Positions 15,207 through 23,334 of a DNA stretch of 43,969 nt are shown one piece after another (position 1 is the first letter of the stretch; the number at the start of each line of letters is the position of its first letter). The notes beneath the pieces were generated by a model, which saw only the letters and a program-made list of their open reading frames with translations, had not been told where the DNA came from and made no database searches. Made by a program: the position numbers and the translations under genes. The DNA comes from an uncultured Clostridium sp. (lineage in GTDB: Bacteria > Bacillota > Clostridia > TANB77 > CAG-508): assembly GCA_902462295.1 (NCBI GenBank), contig CABQAZ010000014.1:1-43969 (forward strand), written 5' to 3'.

Positions 15207-17660
15207 ATGACATACAAATTTACAAATAGAGCAAATAAAGCAATAGAAATTGCAAATGACATAGCATTAGAGCTAGGGCATAGCTACATAGGAACAGAGC
15301 ACATATTATATGGACTAGCAAAAGAGGGAAACGGAATAGCATCAAAAGTATTAGAAAATCAAAATGTAACAGCAGATGATATTCTAAATAAAATTGAAGA
15401 ACTAATTGGTAGAGATGAACCAATTGAAAATATAGTTGATTTTACACCAAGAACTAAAAGAGTTGTAGAATCAGCATTTATTGAAGCAAGAAAATTAGGA
15501 TATAACTTTATAGGAACAGAACATCTTTTAATAGGAATATTAAGAGAAGGAGACTGTGTTGCAGCAAAAATCTTACTAGATTTAAATGTAAATATTCCAA
15601 AACTTTATAATGAAATAATAAAAGTCATAAATGAAGGAGAAGATTACAATTCAAATGATGATAGTACAAATAATGTAAATGGAGCAAAAAGAAGAGGCAA
15701 AGGTAGTTATAATCAAACACCAACATTAAATCAATTTGGAGAAGATTTAACTAAAAAAGCAGAAGAGGGAAAATTAGACCCTGTAATAGGAAGAAAACAA
15801 GAAATTGAGAGAGTAATTGAGATTTTATCAAGAAGAACTAAAAATAATCCATGTTTGATAGGTGAACCTGGTGTTGGTAAAACAGCAGCAGTTGAGGGGT
15901 TAGCTCAAAAGATAGCATCTGGTGATGTACCAGAAGTTTTGAAAGATAAAAGAGTTGTAACACTTGATATTTCTGGAATGGTTGCAGGTGCAAAATATAG
16001 AGGAGATTTTGAGGAGAGAATAAAAAAAGCTTTAAATGAAGTTAAAAAAGCTGGTGATATAATTCTTTTCATAGATGAAATTCATACAATTGTTGGAGCT
16101 GGTGCGGCAGAAGGGGCAATTGATGCAGCTAATATTTTGAAGCCATTACTTGCAAGAGGAGAGATTCAATTAGTTGGTGCAACAACTTTGAATGAATATA
16201 GGAAATTTATTGAAAAAGATGCAGCTCTTGAAAGAAGATTTAGCCCAGTTACTGTAAATGAGCCATCTGAAAAAGATACAATTCAGATTTTAAAAGGAAT
16301 TAGAGATAAATACGAGGCACATCATAATGTAAAAATTACAGATGAAGCAATTGAAGCAGCAGTAAAATTATCTATAAGATATGTAACGGATAGGTTTTTG
16401 CCAGATAAAGCAATTGATTTAATTGATGAAGCTTCTTCAAAGGCTAGGTTAAAAACATATACAGAGCCTGATAGTTTAAAAGAATTGCAAGAAGAAATTG
16501 AAAAGACAAAAAATGAAAAAGAAGAGGCTGTATTAAATCAAAAATTTGAAAAAGCAGCAGAGTTAAGAGATTCTGAGAAGGCTTTAAGAGAAAGATTTGA
16601 AGAAGAGCAGAGTAAGTGGAAAAACAAAAATACGAAATCAATTGTTACTATAACAGAAGAAAATATTGCTGAGGTTATTGCTAATTGGACAGGTATTCCT
16701 GCTAAAAAAATAACAGAGGATGAAAATGAAAAATTAAAAAATCTTGAACAAGAATTGCATAAAAGGGTTATTGGTCAAAATGAAGCAGTAGAAGCGGTTT
16801 CAAAGGCTATAAGAAGAGGTAGAGTTGGGCTAAAAGACCCAAAGAGACCAATAGGTTCATTCCTATTTTTAGGACCAACAGGTGTTGGTAAAACAGAACT
16901 TTCAAAAGCATTGGCAGAAGTCCTATTTGGAGACGAAAATGCGATGATAAGATTAGATATGTCTGAATTTATGGAACCACATTCTGTATCTAAATTAATA
17001 GGAGCTCCCCCAGGATATGTAGGTTTTGATGATGGTGGTCAATTAACTGAAAAAATAAGAAGAAAACCATATTCAGTAGTTTTATTTGATGAAATTGAGA
17101 AAGCTCATCCAGATGTTATGAATATGTTGCTTCAAATACTTGAAGATGGTAGATTAACAGATAGTCAAGGAAGAACAGTAAATTTCAAAAATACAGTTAT
17201 AATAATGACTTCAAATTTAGGAGCAAGACTAATTACAGATAGAAAACAATTAGGTTTTGCAAATCAAGATGGAAAAGAAGATTCTAAAAAAGAATATGAA
17301 GAAATTAAAAAAGAAGTTATGGCAGAATTGAAAAAAGAATTGAGACCGGAATTTATAAATCGTATTGATGAAATAATTGTATTCCATAAATTAAATGATA
17401 CTGATATAAATCAAATTATAGATATCATGCTTAAAGAAGTTGTAAATAGATTAAAAGAACAAAAATATGATATCGAGTTTGAACCAGATGTTAAAGAAAT
17501 GGTTGCAAAAGAAGGTATTGACAAAAACTTTGGTGCAAGACCTTTAAGAAGAACTATTCAAAATTTAGTTGAGGACAAATTGGCAGAAGATATTTTGGAT
17601 GGTAAATTGGTTAAAGGTAAAGTTAATAAAATAACAAAAAAACAATTGAGACAGTCATAA
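15207..17660 (+). CDS. clpC: ATP-dependent Clp protease ATPase subunit ClpC
   Basis: An 817-residue AAA+ unfoldase that feeds proteins, including arginine-phosphorylated ones, to ClpP. Two Clp_N repeats occupy about 1-145, the first AAA domain has Walker A GEPGVGKT (219-226), and a UVR-like middle segment (LNQKFEKAAELRDSEK) marks it as ClpC rather than ClpB or ClpE. The second AAA domain has GPTGVGKT (about 556-563) and ends in the ClpB_D2-small region with FGARPLRRTIQ. A GGGAGTG site precedes the ATG. It is the last gene of the ctsR operon and ends in a hairpin shared with the convergent regulator gene. Confidence 0.97.
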   Translation: MTYKFTNRANKAIEIANDIALELGHSYIGTEHILYGLAKEGNGIASKVLENQNVTADDILNKIEELIGRDEPIENIVDFTPRTKRVVESAFIEARKLGYNFIGTEHLLIGILREGDCVAAKILLDLNVNIPKLYNEIIKVINEGEDYNSNDDSTNNVNGAKRRGKGSYNQTPTLNQFGEDLTKKAEEGKLDPVIGRKQEIERVIEILSRRTKNNPCLIGEPGVGKTAAVEGLAQKIASGDVPEVLKDKRVVTLDISGMVAGAKYRGDFEERIKKALNEVKKAGDIILFIDEIHTIVGAGAAEGAIDAANILKPLLARGEIQLVGATTLNEYRKFIEKDAALERRFSPVTVNEPSEKDTIQILKGIRDKYEAHHNVKITDEAIEAAVKLSIRYVTDRFLPDKAIDLIDEASSKARLKTYTEPDSLKELQEEIEKTKNEKEEAVLNQKFEKAAELRDSEKALRERFEEEQSKWKNKNTKSIVTITEENIAEVIANWTGIPAKKITEDENEKLKNLEQELHKRVIGQNEAVEAVSKAIRRGRVGLKDPKRPIGSFLFLGPTGVGKTELSKALAEVLFGDENAMIRLDMSEFMEPHSVSKLIGAPPGYVGFDDGGQLTEKIRRKPYSVVLFDEIEKAHPDVMNMLLQILEDGRLTDSQGRTVNFKNTVIIMTSNLGARLITDRKQLGFANQDGKEDSKKEYEEIKKEVMAELKKELRPEFINRIDEIIVFHKLNDTDINQIIDIMLKEVVNRLKEQKYDIEFEPDVKEMVAKEGIDKNFGARPLRRTIQNLVEDKLAEDILDGKLVKGKVNKITKKQLRQS

Positions 17661-17670
17661 ACTGTCTCAA
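17646..17670. terminator. Hairpin between convergent clpC and XRE gene
   Basis: TTGAGACAGT and ACTGTCTCAA pair perfectly around a CATAA loop. The clpC stop is in the loop and the stop of the convergent gene overlaps the right arm, so it may end transcription from both sides. The T tract is poor. Confidence 0.6.
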
Positions 17671-17882
17671 TATTCATCTTCATCAGAGTTTGTATTATTT
17701 TTTAAATAATCTAAAATATCTTTATCAGATATTTTAAGTACTTTAATAAGCTTTTTTAAAGTTTTTACAGTAGTTTTTGATTCATTATGTTCTAAGCGTT
17801 GCAAGTGTCTCCAACTTATATCTATTTTTTCAGCAAGTTCTTCTTGTGAAAAACCATTTTTTTGTCTATATTCTTTAATCAT
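17667..17882 (-). CDS. XRE-family DNA-binding protein (stand-alone HTH)
   Basis: A 71-residue protein that is nearly all one Cro/CI-type helix-turn-helix domain. Motifs are YRQKNGFSQEELAEKI, then ISWRHLQRLEHNESKTTVKTL, where the recognition helix WRHLQRLE is a slight variant of the usual ...ISRWE. An acidic tail follows (NTNSDEDEY). GGAGG lies before the ATG. It is convergent with clpC and its stop overlaps the terminator arm. Two perfect inverted repeats lie upstream (17910-17956), suggesting self-regulation. It may regulate the stress operon or the glycolysis genes on either side; there is no direct evidence. Confidence 0.85.
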   Translation of the reverse strand: MIKEYRQKNGFSQEELAEKIDISWRHLQRLEHNESKTTVKTLKKLIKVLKISDKDILDYLKNNTNSDEDEY

Positions 17883-17909
17883 GTAGAAGCCTCCATCTAT
17901 TTTTGTGAT

Positions 17910-17924
17910 AATTATGTCATAATT
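17910..17924. promoter_or_regulatory. Palindrome upstream of the XRE gene, site 1
   Basis: AATTATG-T-CATAATT is a perfect 7-1-7 palindrome 28 bases before the XRE start codon. It is a candidate operator for the XRE protein itself. Confidence 0.45.
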
Positions 17925-17936
17925 GAAATTAAAAAA

Positions 17937-17956
17937 CTATGATAAAAGTATCATAG
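17937..17956. promoter_or_regulatory. Palindrome upstream of the XRE gene, site 2
   Basis: CTATGATA-AAAG-TATCATAG is a perfect 8-4-8 inverted repeat. It shares the ATGA/TCAT core with site 1 and is spaced about 29 bases from it centre to centre. A TTGACA on the plus strand begins at 17961. Confidence 0.45.
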
Positions 17957-18061
17957 AACCTTGACAACAAAATTGATTAATATGAACAATTGCGATATTT
18001 ATATAATAATTAAATTATTATTAATTGATGCTGACATTTAAAAATGTAAAAATAGCGGAAG

Positions 18062-18093
18062 AATACTTGAAAAGTATTATTTTTTAGTATAAA
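18062..18093 (+). promoter_or_regulatory. Promoter with inverted repeat before pgk
   Basis: TTGAAA (18067-18072) and TATAAA (18088-18093) are 15 bases apart. The -35 lies inside the perfect repeat AATACTT-GAA-AAGTATT (18062-18078), a possible operator for the glycolysis operon. The rest of 17957-18180 is AT-rich with no other clear element. Confidence 0.4.
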
Positions 18094-18180
18094 ATTGTAT
18101 CAAGTAGCAAAAATAGGTAAAAACTATAAAATAGTAATAAAACAAAATAGGCAAAAGCCTAAAAGAAAGAAGGAATGAAA

Positions 18181-19365
18181 ATGAACAAAAAAACAGTAAA
18201 AGACATTGATTTGAAAGGAAAAAAAGTATTTGTAAGATGTGACTTCAATGTACCAATGGACGAAAATCAAAATATCACAGACAACACAAGAATAAAAGCA
18301 GCATTACCAACAATAAAATACCTATTAGAACAAAATTGCAAAATAATATTAGCATCACATTTAGGAAGACCAAAGGGAGAAGTAAAACCAGAATACTCAC
18401 TAAAACCAGTAGCAAAAGAACTATCAAAGCTACTAGGAAAAGAAGTAATAATGGCAAATGATGTAATAGGAGAAGATGCTACAACAAAAGCCGAAAACCT
18501 AAAAGAAGGCGAAATATTGCTACTTGAAAATGTTAGATTCCATAAAGAAGAAACAGATAATGATCCAGAATTTGCTAAAAAATTAGCATCAATGGCAGAA
18601 ATATTTGTAAACGATGCATTTGGAACAGCACATAGAGCACATGCATCAACAACAGGAATAGCAGATTATATCCCAGGAGTATCAGGATTTTTAATAGAAA
18701 AAGAATTAAAATTCCTAGGAAATGCTGTAAATAATCCAGAAAGACCATTTGTAGCAATACTTGGAGGAGCAAAAGTTTCAGATAAAATAGGAGTAATTGA
18801 TAGCTTATTAGATAAAGTTGATACATTAATGATTGGTGGAGGAATGGCATATACATTCTTTAAAGCACAAGGATATAATGTAGGAAATTCACTATGTGAA
18901 GTAGAAAAAACAGGATTAGCATTAGAAGCTATGGAAAAAGCAAAATCAAAAGGTGTAAAATTATTATTACCAATAGATACAAAAATAGGAAAAGAATTCA
19001 AGCCAGATACAGAAAGTAAAACAGTAGCATGGACAGAAATTCCAGATGAATGGGAAGGATTTGACATTGGAGAAAAAACAATAGAAATGTTCAAAAATGA
19101 ATTAAAAAATGCAAAAACTGTAATTTGGAATGGACCACTAGGACTATTTGAATTTGATCAATTTGCAATTGGAACAAATGAAATAGCAAAAACTCTTGCA
19201 GAATTAGATGCAACAACAATAATTGGTGGTGGAGATTCAGCAGCAGCAGTAGAAAAAGCAGGATTAGCTGATAAAATGACACATATTTCTACTGGTGGTG
19301 GAGCTTCATTAGAATTCTTAGAAGGTAAAAAATTACCAGGAATCGAGTGCTTACAAGATAAATAA
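18181..19365 (+). CDS. pgk: Phosphoglycerate kinase
   Basis: This 394-residue glycolytic enzyme transfers phosphate from 1,3-bisphosphoglycerate to ADP. Blocks seen: KKVFVRCDFNVPMD near the N-terminus, ILASHLGRPKG, LLENVRFHKEE, NDAFGTAHRAHAST, the nucleotide-site GGAKVSDKIG and the C-terminal GGGDSAAAVEK with ISTGGGASLEFLEG. Length is normal. I start at 18181, with AGAAGGA just before; an ATG two codons earlier overlaps the ribosome site. It opens the lower-glycolysis cluster. The gap gene, usually before pgk, is absent here. Confidence 0.96.
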   Translation: MNKKTVKDIDLKGKKVFVRCDFNVPMDENQNITDNTRIKAALPTIKYLLEQNCKIILASHLGRPKGEVKPEYSLKPVAKELSKLLGKEVIMANDVIGEDATTKAENLKEGEILLLENVRFHKEETDNDPEFAKKLASMAEIFVNDAFGTAHRAHASTTGIADYIPGVSGFLIEKELKFLGNAVNNPERPFVAILGGAKVSDKIGVIDSLLDKVDTLMIGGGMAYTFFKAQGYNVGNSLCEVEKTGLALEAMEKAKSKGVKLLLPIDTKIGKEFKPDTESKTVAWTEIPDEWEGFDIGEKTIEMFKNELKNAKTVIWNGPLGLFEFDQFAIGTNEIAKTLAELDATTIIGGGDSAAAVEKAGLADKMTHISTGGGASLEFLEGKKLPGIECLQDK

Positions 19366-19372
19366 AAAATAA

Positions 19373-19408
19373 GGATTGGAGAACGGAGTTAAATTTTGTT
19401 CCCAATCC
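19373..19408 (+). promoter_or_regulatory. Intercistronic hairpin between pgk and tpiA
   Basis: GGATTGG pairs with CCAATCC and, past one bulged A, GAAC pairs with GTTC, giving 11 pairs around a 13-base loop. No T tract follows, so it is more likely an RNA processing or stability element than a terminator. Confidence 0.45.
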
Positions 19409-19432
19409 AAAAATTTGAATGGAGAGAAAGTT

Positions 19433-20185
19433 ATGAGAAGAAAAGTAATCGCAGGAAACTGGAAAATGAATATGCTTCCAAATGAAGCAATAGAATTTAT
19501 AGATAAATTAACACCATTAGTAAAAGATACAGAAAATGAAGTAATACTTTGTGTTCCATACACAGATTTATTTTATGCACTACTAACAGCGCAAGGAACA
19601 AATATAAAAATAGGGGCACAAAATATGCACTTTGAAGAAAGTGGAGCATATACAGGAGAAGTTTCAGGAAAAATGCTAAAATCAATTGGGGTTGAATATG
19701 TTATAATAGGACACTCTGAAAGAAGACAATATTTTAACGAAACAGATGAAACAGTAAACAAAAAAATAAAAGCCGCATTTGCAAATGATTTAAAACCAAT
19801 TGTATGTGTAGGAGAAACATTAGAACAAAGAGAAGCAAATCAAACACAAGAAATTATTACAAAACAAACAGAACTAGCATTAGAAGGATTAACAGAAGAA
19901 CAAGTTCAAAATACAATAATTGCATATGAACCAATTTGGGCTATTGGAACAGGTAAAACAGCAACATCTGAACAAGCAAATGATGCAATAAAATCTATTC
20001 GTGACAAAATTTGTCAAATCTATGGACAAAATGTAGCAAACAGAGTTATAATACAGTATGGAGGTAGCGTAAAATCAAGCAATGCAAAAGAATTGTTTGA
20101 AATGTCAGATATAGATGGTGGCTTAGTTGGAGGAGCAAGTTTAAAATCCGATGAATTCGCTAAAATAGTAAATTATGCAGATTAA
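19433..20185 (+). CDS. tpiA: Triosephosphate isomerase
   Basis: A 250-residue TIM barrel that interconverts dihydroxyacetone phosphate and glyceraldehyde 3-phosphate. The catalytic residues are visible: K11 in AGNWKMN, the histidine in IIGHSERRQYF and the glutamate in AYEPIWAIGTG. The phosphate loop GGSVKSSNAKEL and C-terminal GGLVGGASL are also present. I start at MRRKVIAGNWK, with GGAGAG upstream; an in-frame ATG 19 codons earlier lies in the intercistronic hairpin. It is the second gene of the glycolysis cluster. Confidence 0.96.
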   Translation: MRRKVIAGNWKMNMLPNEAIEFIDKLTPLVKDTENEVILCVPYTDLFYALLTAQGTNIKIGAQNMHFEESGAYTGEVSGKMLKSIGVEYVIIGHSERRQYFNETDETVNKKIKAAFANDLKPIVCVGETLEQREANQTQEIITKQTELALEGLTEEQVQNTIIAYEPIWAIGTGKTATSEQANDAIKSIRDKICQIYGQNVANRVIIQYGGSVKSSNAKELFEMSDIDGGLVGGASLKSDEFAKIVNYAD

Positions 20186-20250
20186 TGATATATTATATAA
20201 ATATAATCAATAAAATGTATAATTATAAAAGCATAAAAGGAAGGAGGAAT

Positions 20251-20268
20251 ATGTTAGTAATAAACTGA
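20251..20268 (+). promoter_or_regulatory. Five-codon leader frame before gpmI
   Basis: The strong site AAGGAGGAAT is followed directly by ATG TTA GTA ATA AAC TGA. The frame is the same as that of gpmI, whose ATG comes 12 bases after the TGA and has no ribosome site of its own. Reinitiation after the mini-frame may be how gpmI is translated. Confidence 0.45.
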
Positions 20269-20280
20269 CATAGACTAATA

Positions 20281-21819
20281 ATGAAAGATAAAGTAACAAT
20301 GCTAATGATATTAGATGGTTTTGGAGACAATAAAAATAAAGACGGAAATGCTATAAAACTAGCAAATACACCTAATATTGATAAACTAATGAAAAAATAT
20401 CCAAACACAGACATATTTACAAGTGGATTACATGTAGGACTACCAGAAGGACAAATGGGAAATTCAGAAGTAGGACACACAAATATAGGTGCAGGAAGAA
20501 TAGTATATCAAGAATTAACAAGAATAACAAAATCAATAGAAGATGGAGACTTTTTCAGTAATCCAGAATTTATAGCTGCAATTGAAAATTGTAAAAAACA
20601 CAATTCAAAATTACACATTCTAGGATTAGTATCAGATGGAGGAGTTCACAGCCACAACAGACATTTATATGGATTATTAGAAATGGCTAAAAGAAGAGAC
20701 TTTGAAGATGTATATGTTCACTGTTTCTTAGATGGTAGAGATACTCCACCAGCATCAGCAGAAACTTATGTTGCTGAATTGCAAGAAAAAATGAAAGAAA
20801 AAGGAATTGGAAAAATAGCATCACTATCAGGAAGATTTTATGCAATGGATAGAGATAAGAGATGGCAAAGAGTCCAAAAATGTTATGATGCACTAGTAAA
20901 TGGAGAAGGAGAAAAAGCAGGAGATCCAATAAAAGCAATTGAAGATTCTTATCAAAAAGAAGTATTTGATGAATTTGTTGTACCAACAGTAATTTGTAAT
21001 GGAAATGAACCAGTTGCAAAAATAGAGGAAAATGATTCTGTAATATTCTTTAATTTTAGACCAGATAGAGCAAGAGAAATAACAAGAGCCATAGTAGATC
21101 CAGAATTCGATGGATTTGAAACTAAAAAAATGAACTTATATTATGTATGTTTCACAAGTTATGATGAAACAATGCCAAATGTACATGTTGCATTTAAAAA
21201 AGAACCACTAAAAAATACATTTGGTGAAGTTGTAAGTGAAGCAGGATTAACACAATTAAGAATAGCTGAAACAGAAAAATATGCACATGTAACATTCTTC
21301 TTTAATGGTGGAGAAGAAAAACAATATCCAGGAGAAGACCGAATATTAGTACCATCACCAAAAGTAGAAACATATGATATGAAACCAGAAATGAGTGCAT
21401 ATGAAGTTACAGACAAAGTATGTGAAGCATTAGAAAATGATAAATATGATGTAGTAATTTTAAATTTTGCAAATACAGATATGGTTGGACACACAGGAAG
21501 TTTACAAGCTGCAATTAAAGCAGTAGAAGCAGTAGATGGATGTGTAGGAAGAATTGTAAAAATAATAGAAGAAAAACAAGGAAATCTATTAATAACAGCG
21601 GACCACGGAAATGCAGAACAAATGATAGATTATAAAACAGGAGAACCACATACAGCACATACAACAAATCCAGTGCCAATTATACTTGTAACAGCTAATA
21701 AAAATTATAAACTAAAAGAAAATGGAAAATTAGCAGATTTAGCACCAACAATGCTTGACTTAATGGGAATTAAACAACCAGAAGAAATGACAGGAGAAAG
21801 CCTATTAATCAGAGAATAG
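20281..21819 (+). CDS. gpmI: 2,3-bisphosphoglycerate-independent phosphoglycerate mutase
   Basis: This 512-residue alkaline-phosphatase-superfamily enzyme moves phosphate between C3 and C2 of glycerate with two manganese ions. The catalytic serine is S62 in GQMGNSEVGHTNIGAGR; metal-site blocks are LMILDGFGD, FNFRPDRARE, FANTDMVGHTG and TADHGNAEQM. The length is typical. The protein start at 20281 matches the family N-terminus. The only strong ribosome site lies 30 bases upstream and serves a five-codon frame. It follows tpiA and precedes an immunity-like gene by 8 bases. Confidence 0.96.
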   Translation: MKDKVTMLMILDGFGDNKNKDGNAIKLANTPNIDKLMKKYPNTDIFTSGLHVGLPEGQMGNSEVGHTNIGAGRIVYQELTRITKSIEDGDFFSNPEFIAAIENCKKHNSKLHILGLVSDGGVHSHNRHLYGLLEMAKRRDFEDVYVHCFLDGRDTPPASAETYVAELQEKMKEKGIGKIASLSGRFYAMDRDKRWQRVQKCYDALVNGEGEKAGDPIKAIEDSYQKEVFDEFVVPTVICNGNEPVAKIEENDSVIFFNFRPDRAREITRAIVDPEFDGFETKKMNLYYVCFTSYDETMPNVHVAFKKEPLKNTFGEVVSEAGLTQLRIAETEKYAHVTFFFNGGEEKQYPGEDRILVPSPKVETYDMKPEMSAYEVTDKVCEALENDKYDVVILNFANTDMVGHTGSLQAAIKAVEAVDGCVGRIVKIIEEKQGNLLITADHGNAEQMIDYKTGEPHTAHTTNPVPIILVTANKNYKLKENGKLADLAPTMLDLMGIKQPEEMTGESLLIRE

Positions 21820-21827
21820 GGGTAAAT

Positions 21828-22505
21828 ATGTTAAAACATACAAAGAAAATAAAAGAGATGTACGAAGACATCCAAAGGCGCATATTTTATATGATTCCAG
21901 AAAAATGGGATAAAATGTATTTATATGCATCAGTATCAGACCTTATAGATAGACGAAAAACAGGGGAATTATTCTTCTATTATATTCCAAAAGGAATATT
22001 TAAGAAGAACCCTGTAAATGTCTATGAAATACCACAAAAATTTAATTTAGATGAAAAAGAATATTTGAAATTAGTAAATATATTATATGAAAAAATTGTA
22101 GACCTAAGAGAAGAATTCAAAAAATTAGAACTTACATCAACATGGTCAAATCTTACTATGAAAATTGAAGGAATAAAGTTTAAAGTTGAATATGATTATG
22201 AAGACTTGACTAAATCAAAATTTTCAAGTTATGAAAGACATATTATTTGGAGATATAACAATCTTGGAATTAGGGAAGAACAGTTGAGCAAAGAAGAACA
22301 TAAAATTATTGAAAGATATTTACTAGGTGAAAAGGTTGTAAAAAGAAGAGAAAGATATGAAACTGGTATATACATAAAAAATATTAAAAATATAGTTGAC
22401 TATGATACTGAAAATTATGATAGTGAACAAAATATAGAGTATGTTGCAACTAAGGATGAGAAAATTATAAACCAGATTATTATGTCCAATGGGCAAATAA
22501 AATAA
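21828..22505 (+). CDS. YezG/DUF600-family immunity-like protein
   Basis: A 225-residue protein. The N-terminal part, MYEDIQRRIFYMIPEKWDKMYLYASV, then ELFFYYIP, LVNILYEKIVDLREEF and KFKVEYDYEDL, followed by IIWRYNNLGI, follows the DUF600 pattern of YezG. In Bacillus subtilis YezG neutralises the LXG toxin YeeF. The C-terminal third (about 160-225) is less conserved and charged. No LXG toxin is nearby; the gene instead starts 8 bases after gpmI and probably shares its transcript. It is therefore an orphan immunity protein, or a family member used for something else. Family assignment is from pattern recognition only. Confidence 0.7.
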   Translation: MLKHTKKIKEMYEDIQRRIFYMIPEKWDKMYLYASVSDLIDRRKTGELFFYYIPKGIFKKNPVNVYEIPQKFNLDEKEYLKLVNILYEKIVDLREEFKKLELTSTWSNLTMKIEGIKFKVEYDYEDLTKSKFSSYERHIIWRYNNLGIREEQLSKEEHKIIERYLLGEKVVKRRERYETGIYIKNIKNIVDYDTENYDSEQNIEYVATKDEKIINQIIMSNGQIK

Positions 22506-22547
22506 AATAACAAATCAACGCAAAAGCGAATGAAAGGAGCAAAAAAG

Positions 22548-23240
22548 ATGATTTATTCAAAAGAATTAGAAGGAATGTGTAAAGTAGCAAAAGGAGTAGA
22601 CCATGGACCAGCACCAATTCCAGAAGAAGGAAAATGGGTAAAAGCAAAAGAAATTAAAGATATATCAGGTTTAACACATGGTATAGGATGGTGCGCACCA
22701 CAACAAGGAGCATGTAAATTAACATTAAATGTAAAGGATGGAATAATCCAAGAAGCATTAATAGAAACAATTGGATGTTCAGGAATGACACACTCAGCTG
22801 CAATGGCAGGAGAAATTTTAACAGGAAAAACAATATTAGAAGCATTAAATACAGACTTAGTATGTGATGCTATAAATACTGCTATGAGAGAATTATTCTT
22901 ACAAATAGTATATGGTAGAACTCAAACAGCTTTCTCAGAAGGAGGACTTCCAGTAGGAGCAGGACTTGAAGACTTAGGAAAAGGACATACATCACAAGTA
23001 GGAACAATTTATTCAAGTTCATTAAAAGGACCAAGATATTTAAATCTTGCAGAAGGATACATAGTTGAATTAGGTTTAGATAAAGATGACCAAATTATTG
23101 GTTACAAATATGTTCATTTAGGAAAAATGATGGATAATATCAAAAAAGGAATTGATCCTAAGGAAGCTATTGAAAAAGCTTCTGGTACATATGGAAGATT
23201 TGATGAAGCTGTTAAGAAAATCGACCCACGTGAAGAATAA
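22548..23240 (+). CDS. NifU-like iron-sulfur scaffold-type protein, GGGtGRT partner
   Basis: A 230-residue protein related to the NifU/IscU N-terminal fold but longer. Candidate ligand cysteines are in GWCAPQQGACKL and ETIGCSGMTHS; a further block is EILTGKTILEAL. It occurs in Clostridia next to a GGGtGRT-family gene, as here (95 bases downstream), so the two probably act together. The biochemical role of this pair has not been established as far as I know. I start at MIYSKELEG (22548) with AAAGGAG nine bases upstream; the ATG 18 bases earlier lies before that site. Confidence 0.72.
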   Translation: MIYSKELEGMCKVAKGVDHGPAPIPEEGKWVKAKEIKDISGLTHGIGWCAPQQGACKLTLNVKDGIIQEALIETIGCSGMTHSAAMAGEILTGKTILEALNTDLVCDAINTAMRELFLQIVYGRTQTAFSEGGLPVGAGLEDLGKGHTSQVGTIYSSSLKGPRYLNLAEGYIVELGLDKDDQIIGYKYVHLGKMMDNIKKGIDPKEAIEKASGTYGRFDEAVKKIDPREE

Positions 23241-23242
23241 GA

Positions 23243-23277
23243 AAAACGAATGAAAAGTAGCACTTTTGCTTCGTTTT
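23243..23277 (+). terminator. Hairpin between the NifU-like and GGGtGRT genes
   Basis: AAAACGAA pairs with TTCGTTTT, and an inner AAAAGT/ACTTTT extends the stem. The T run is part of the stem, so it may only attenuate read-through between the paired genes. Confidence 0.45.
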
Positions 23278-23334
23278 AGATAATAAATAAAACTTATAAA
23301 AAATATAAAACCATAATTTTAAGGAGGAATAAAA

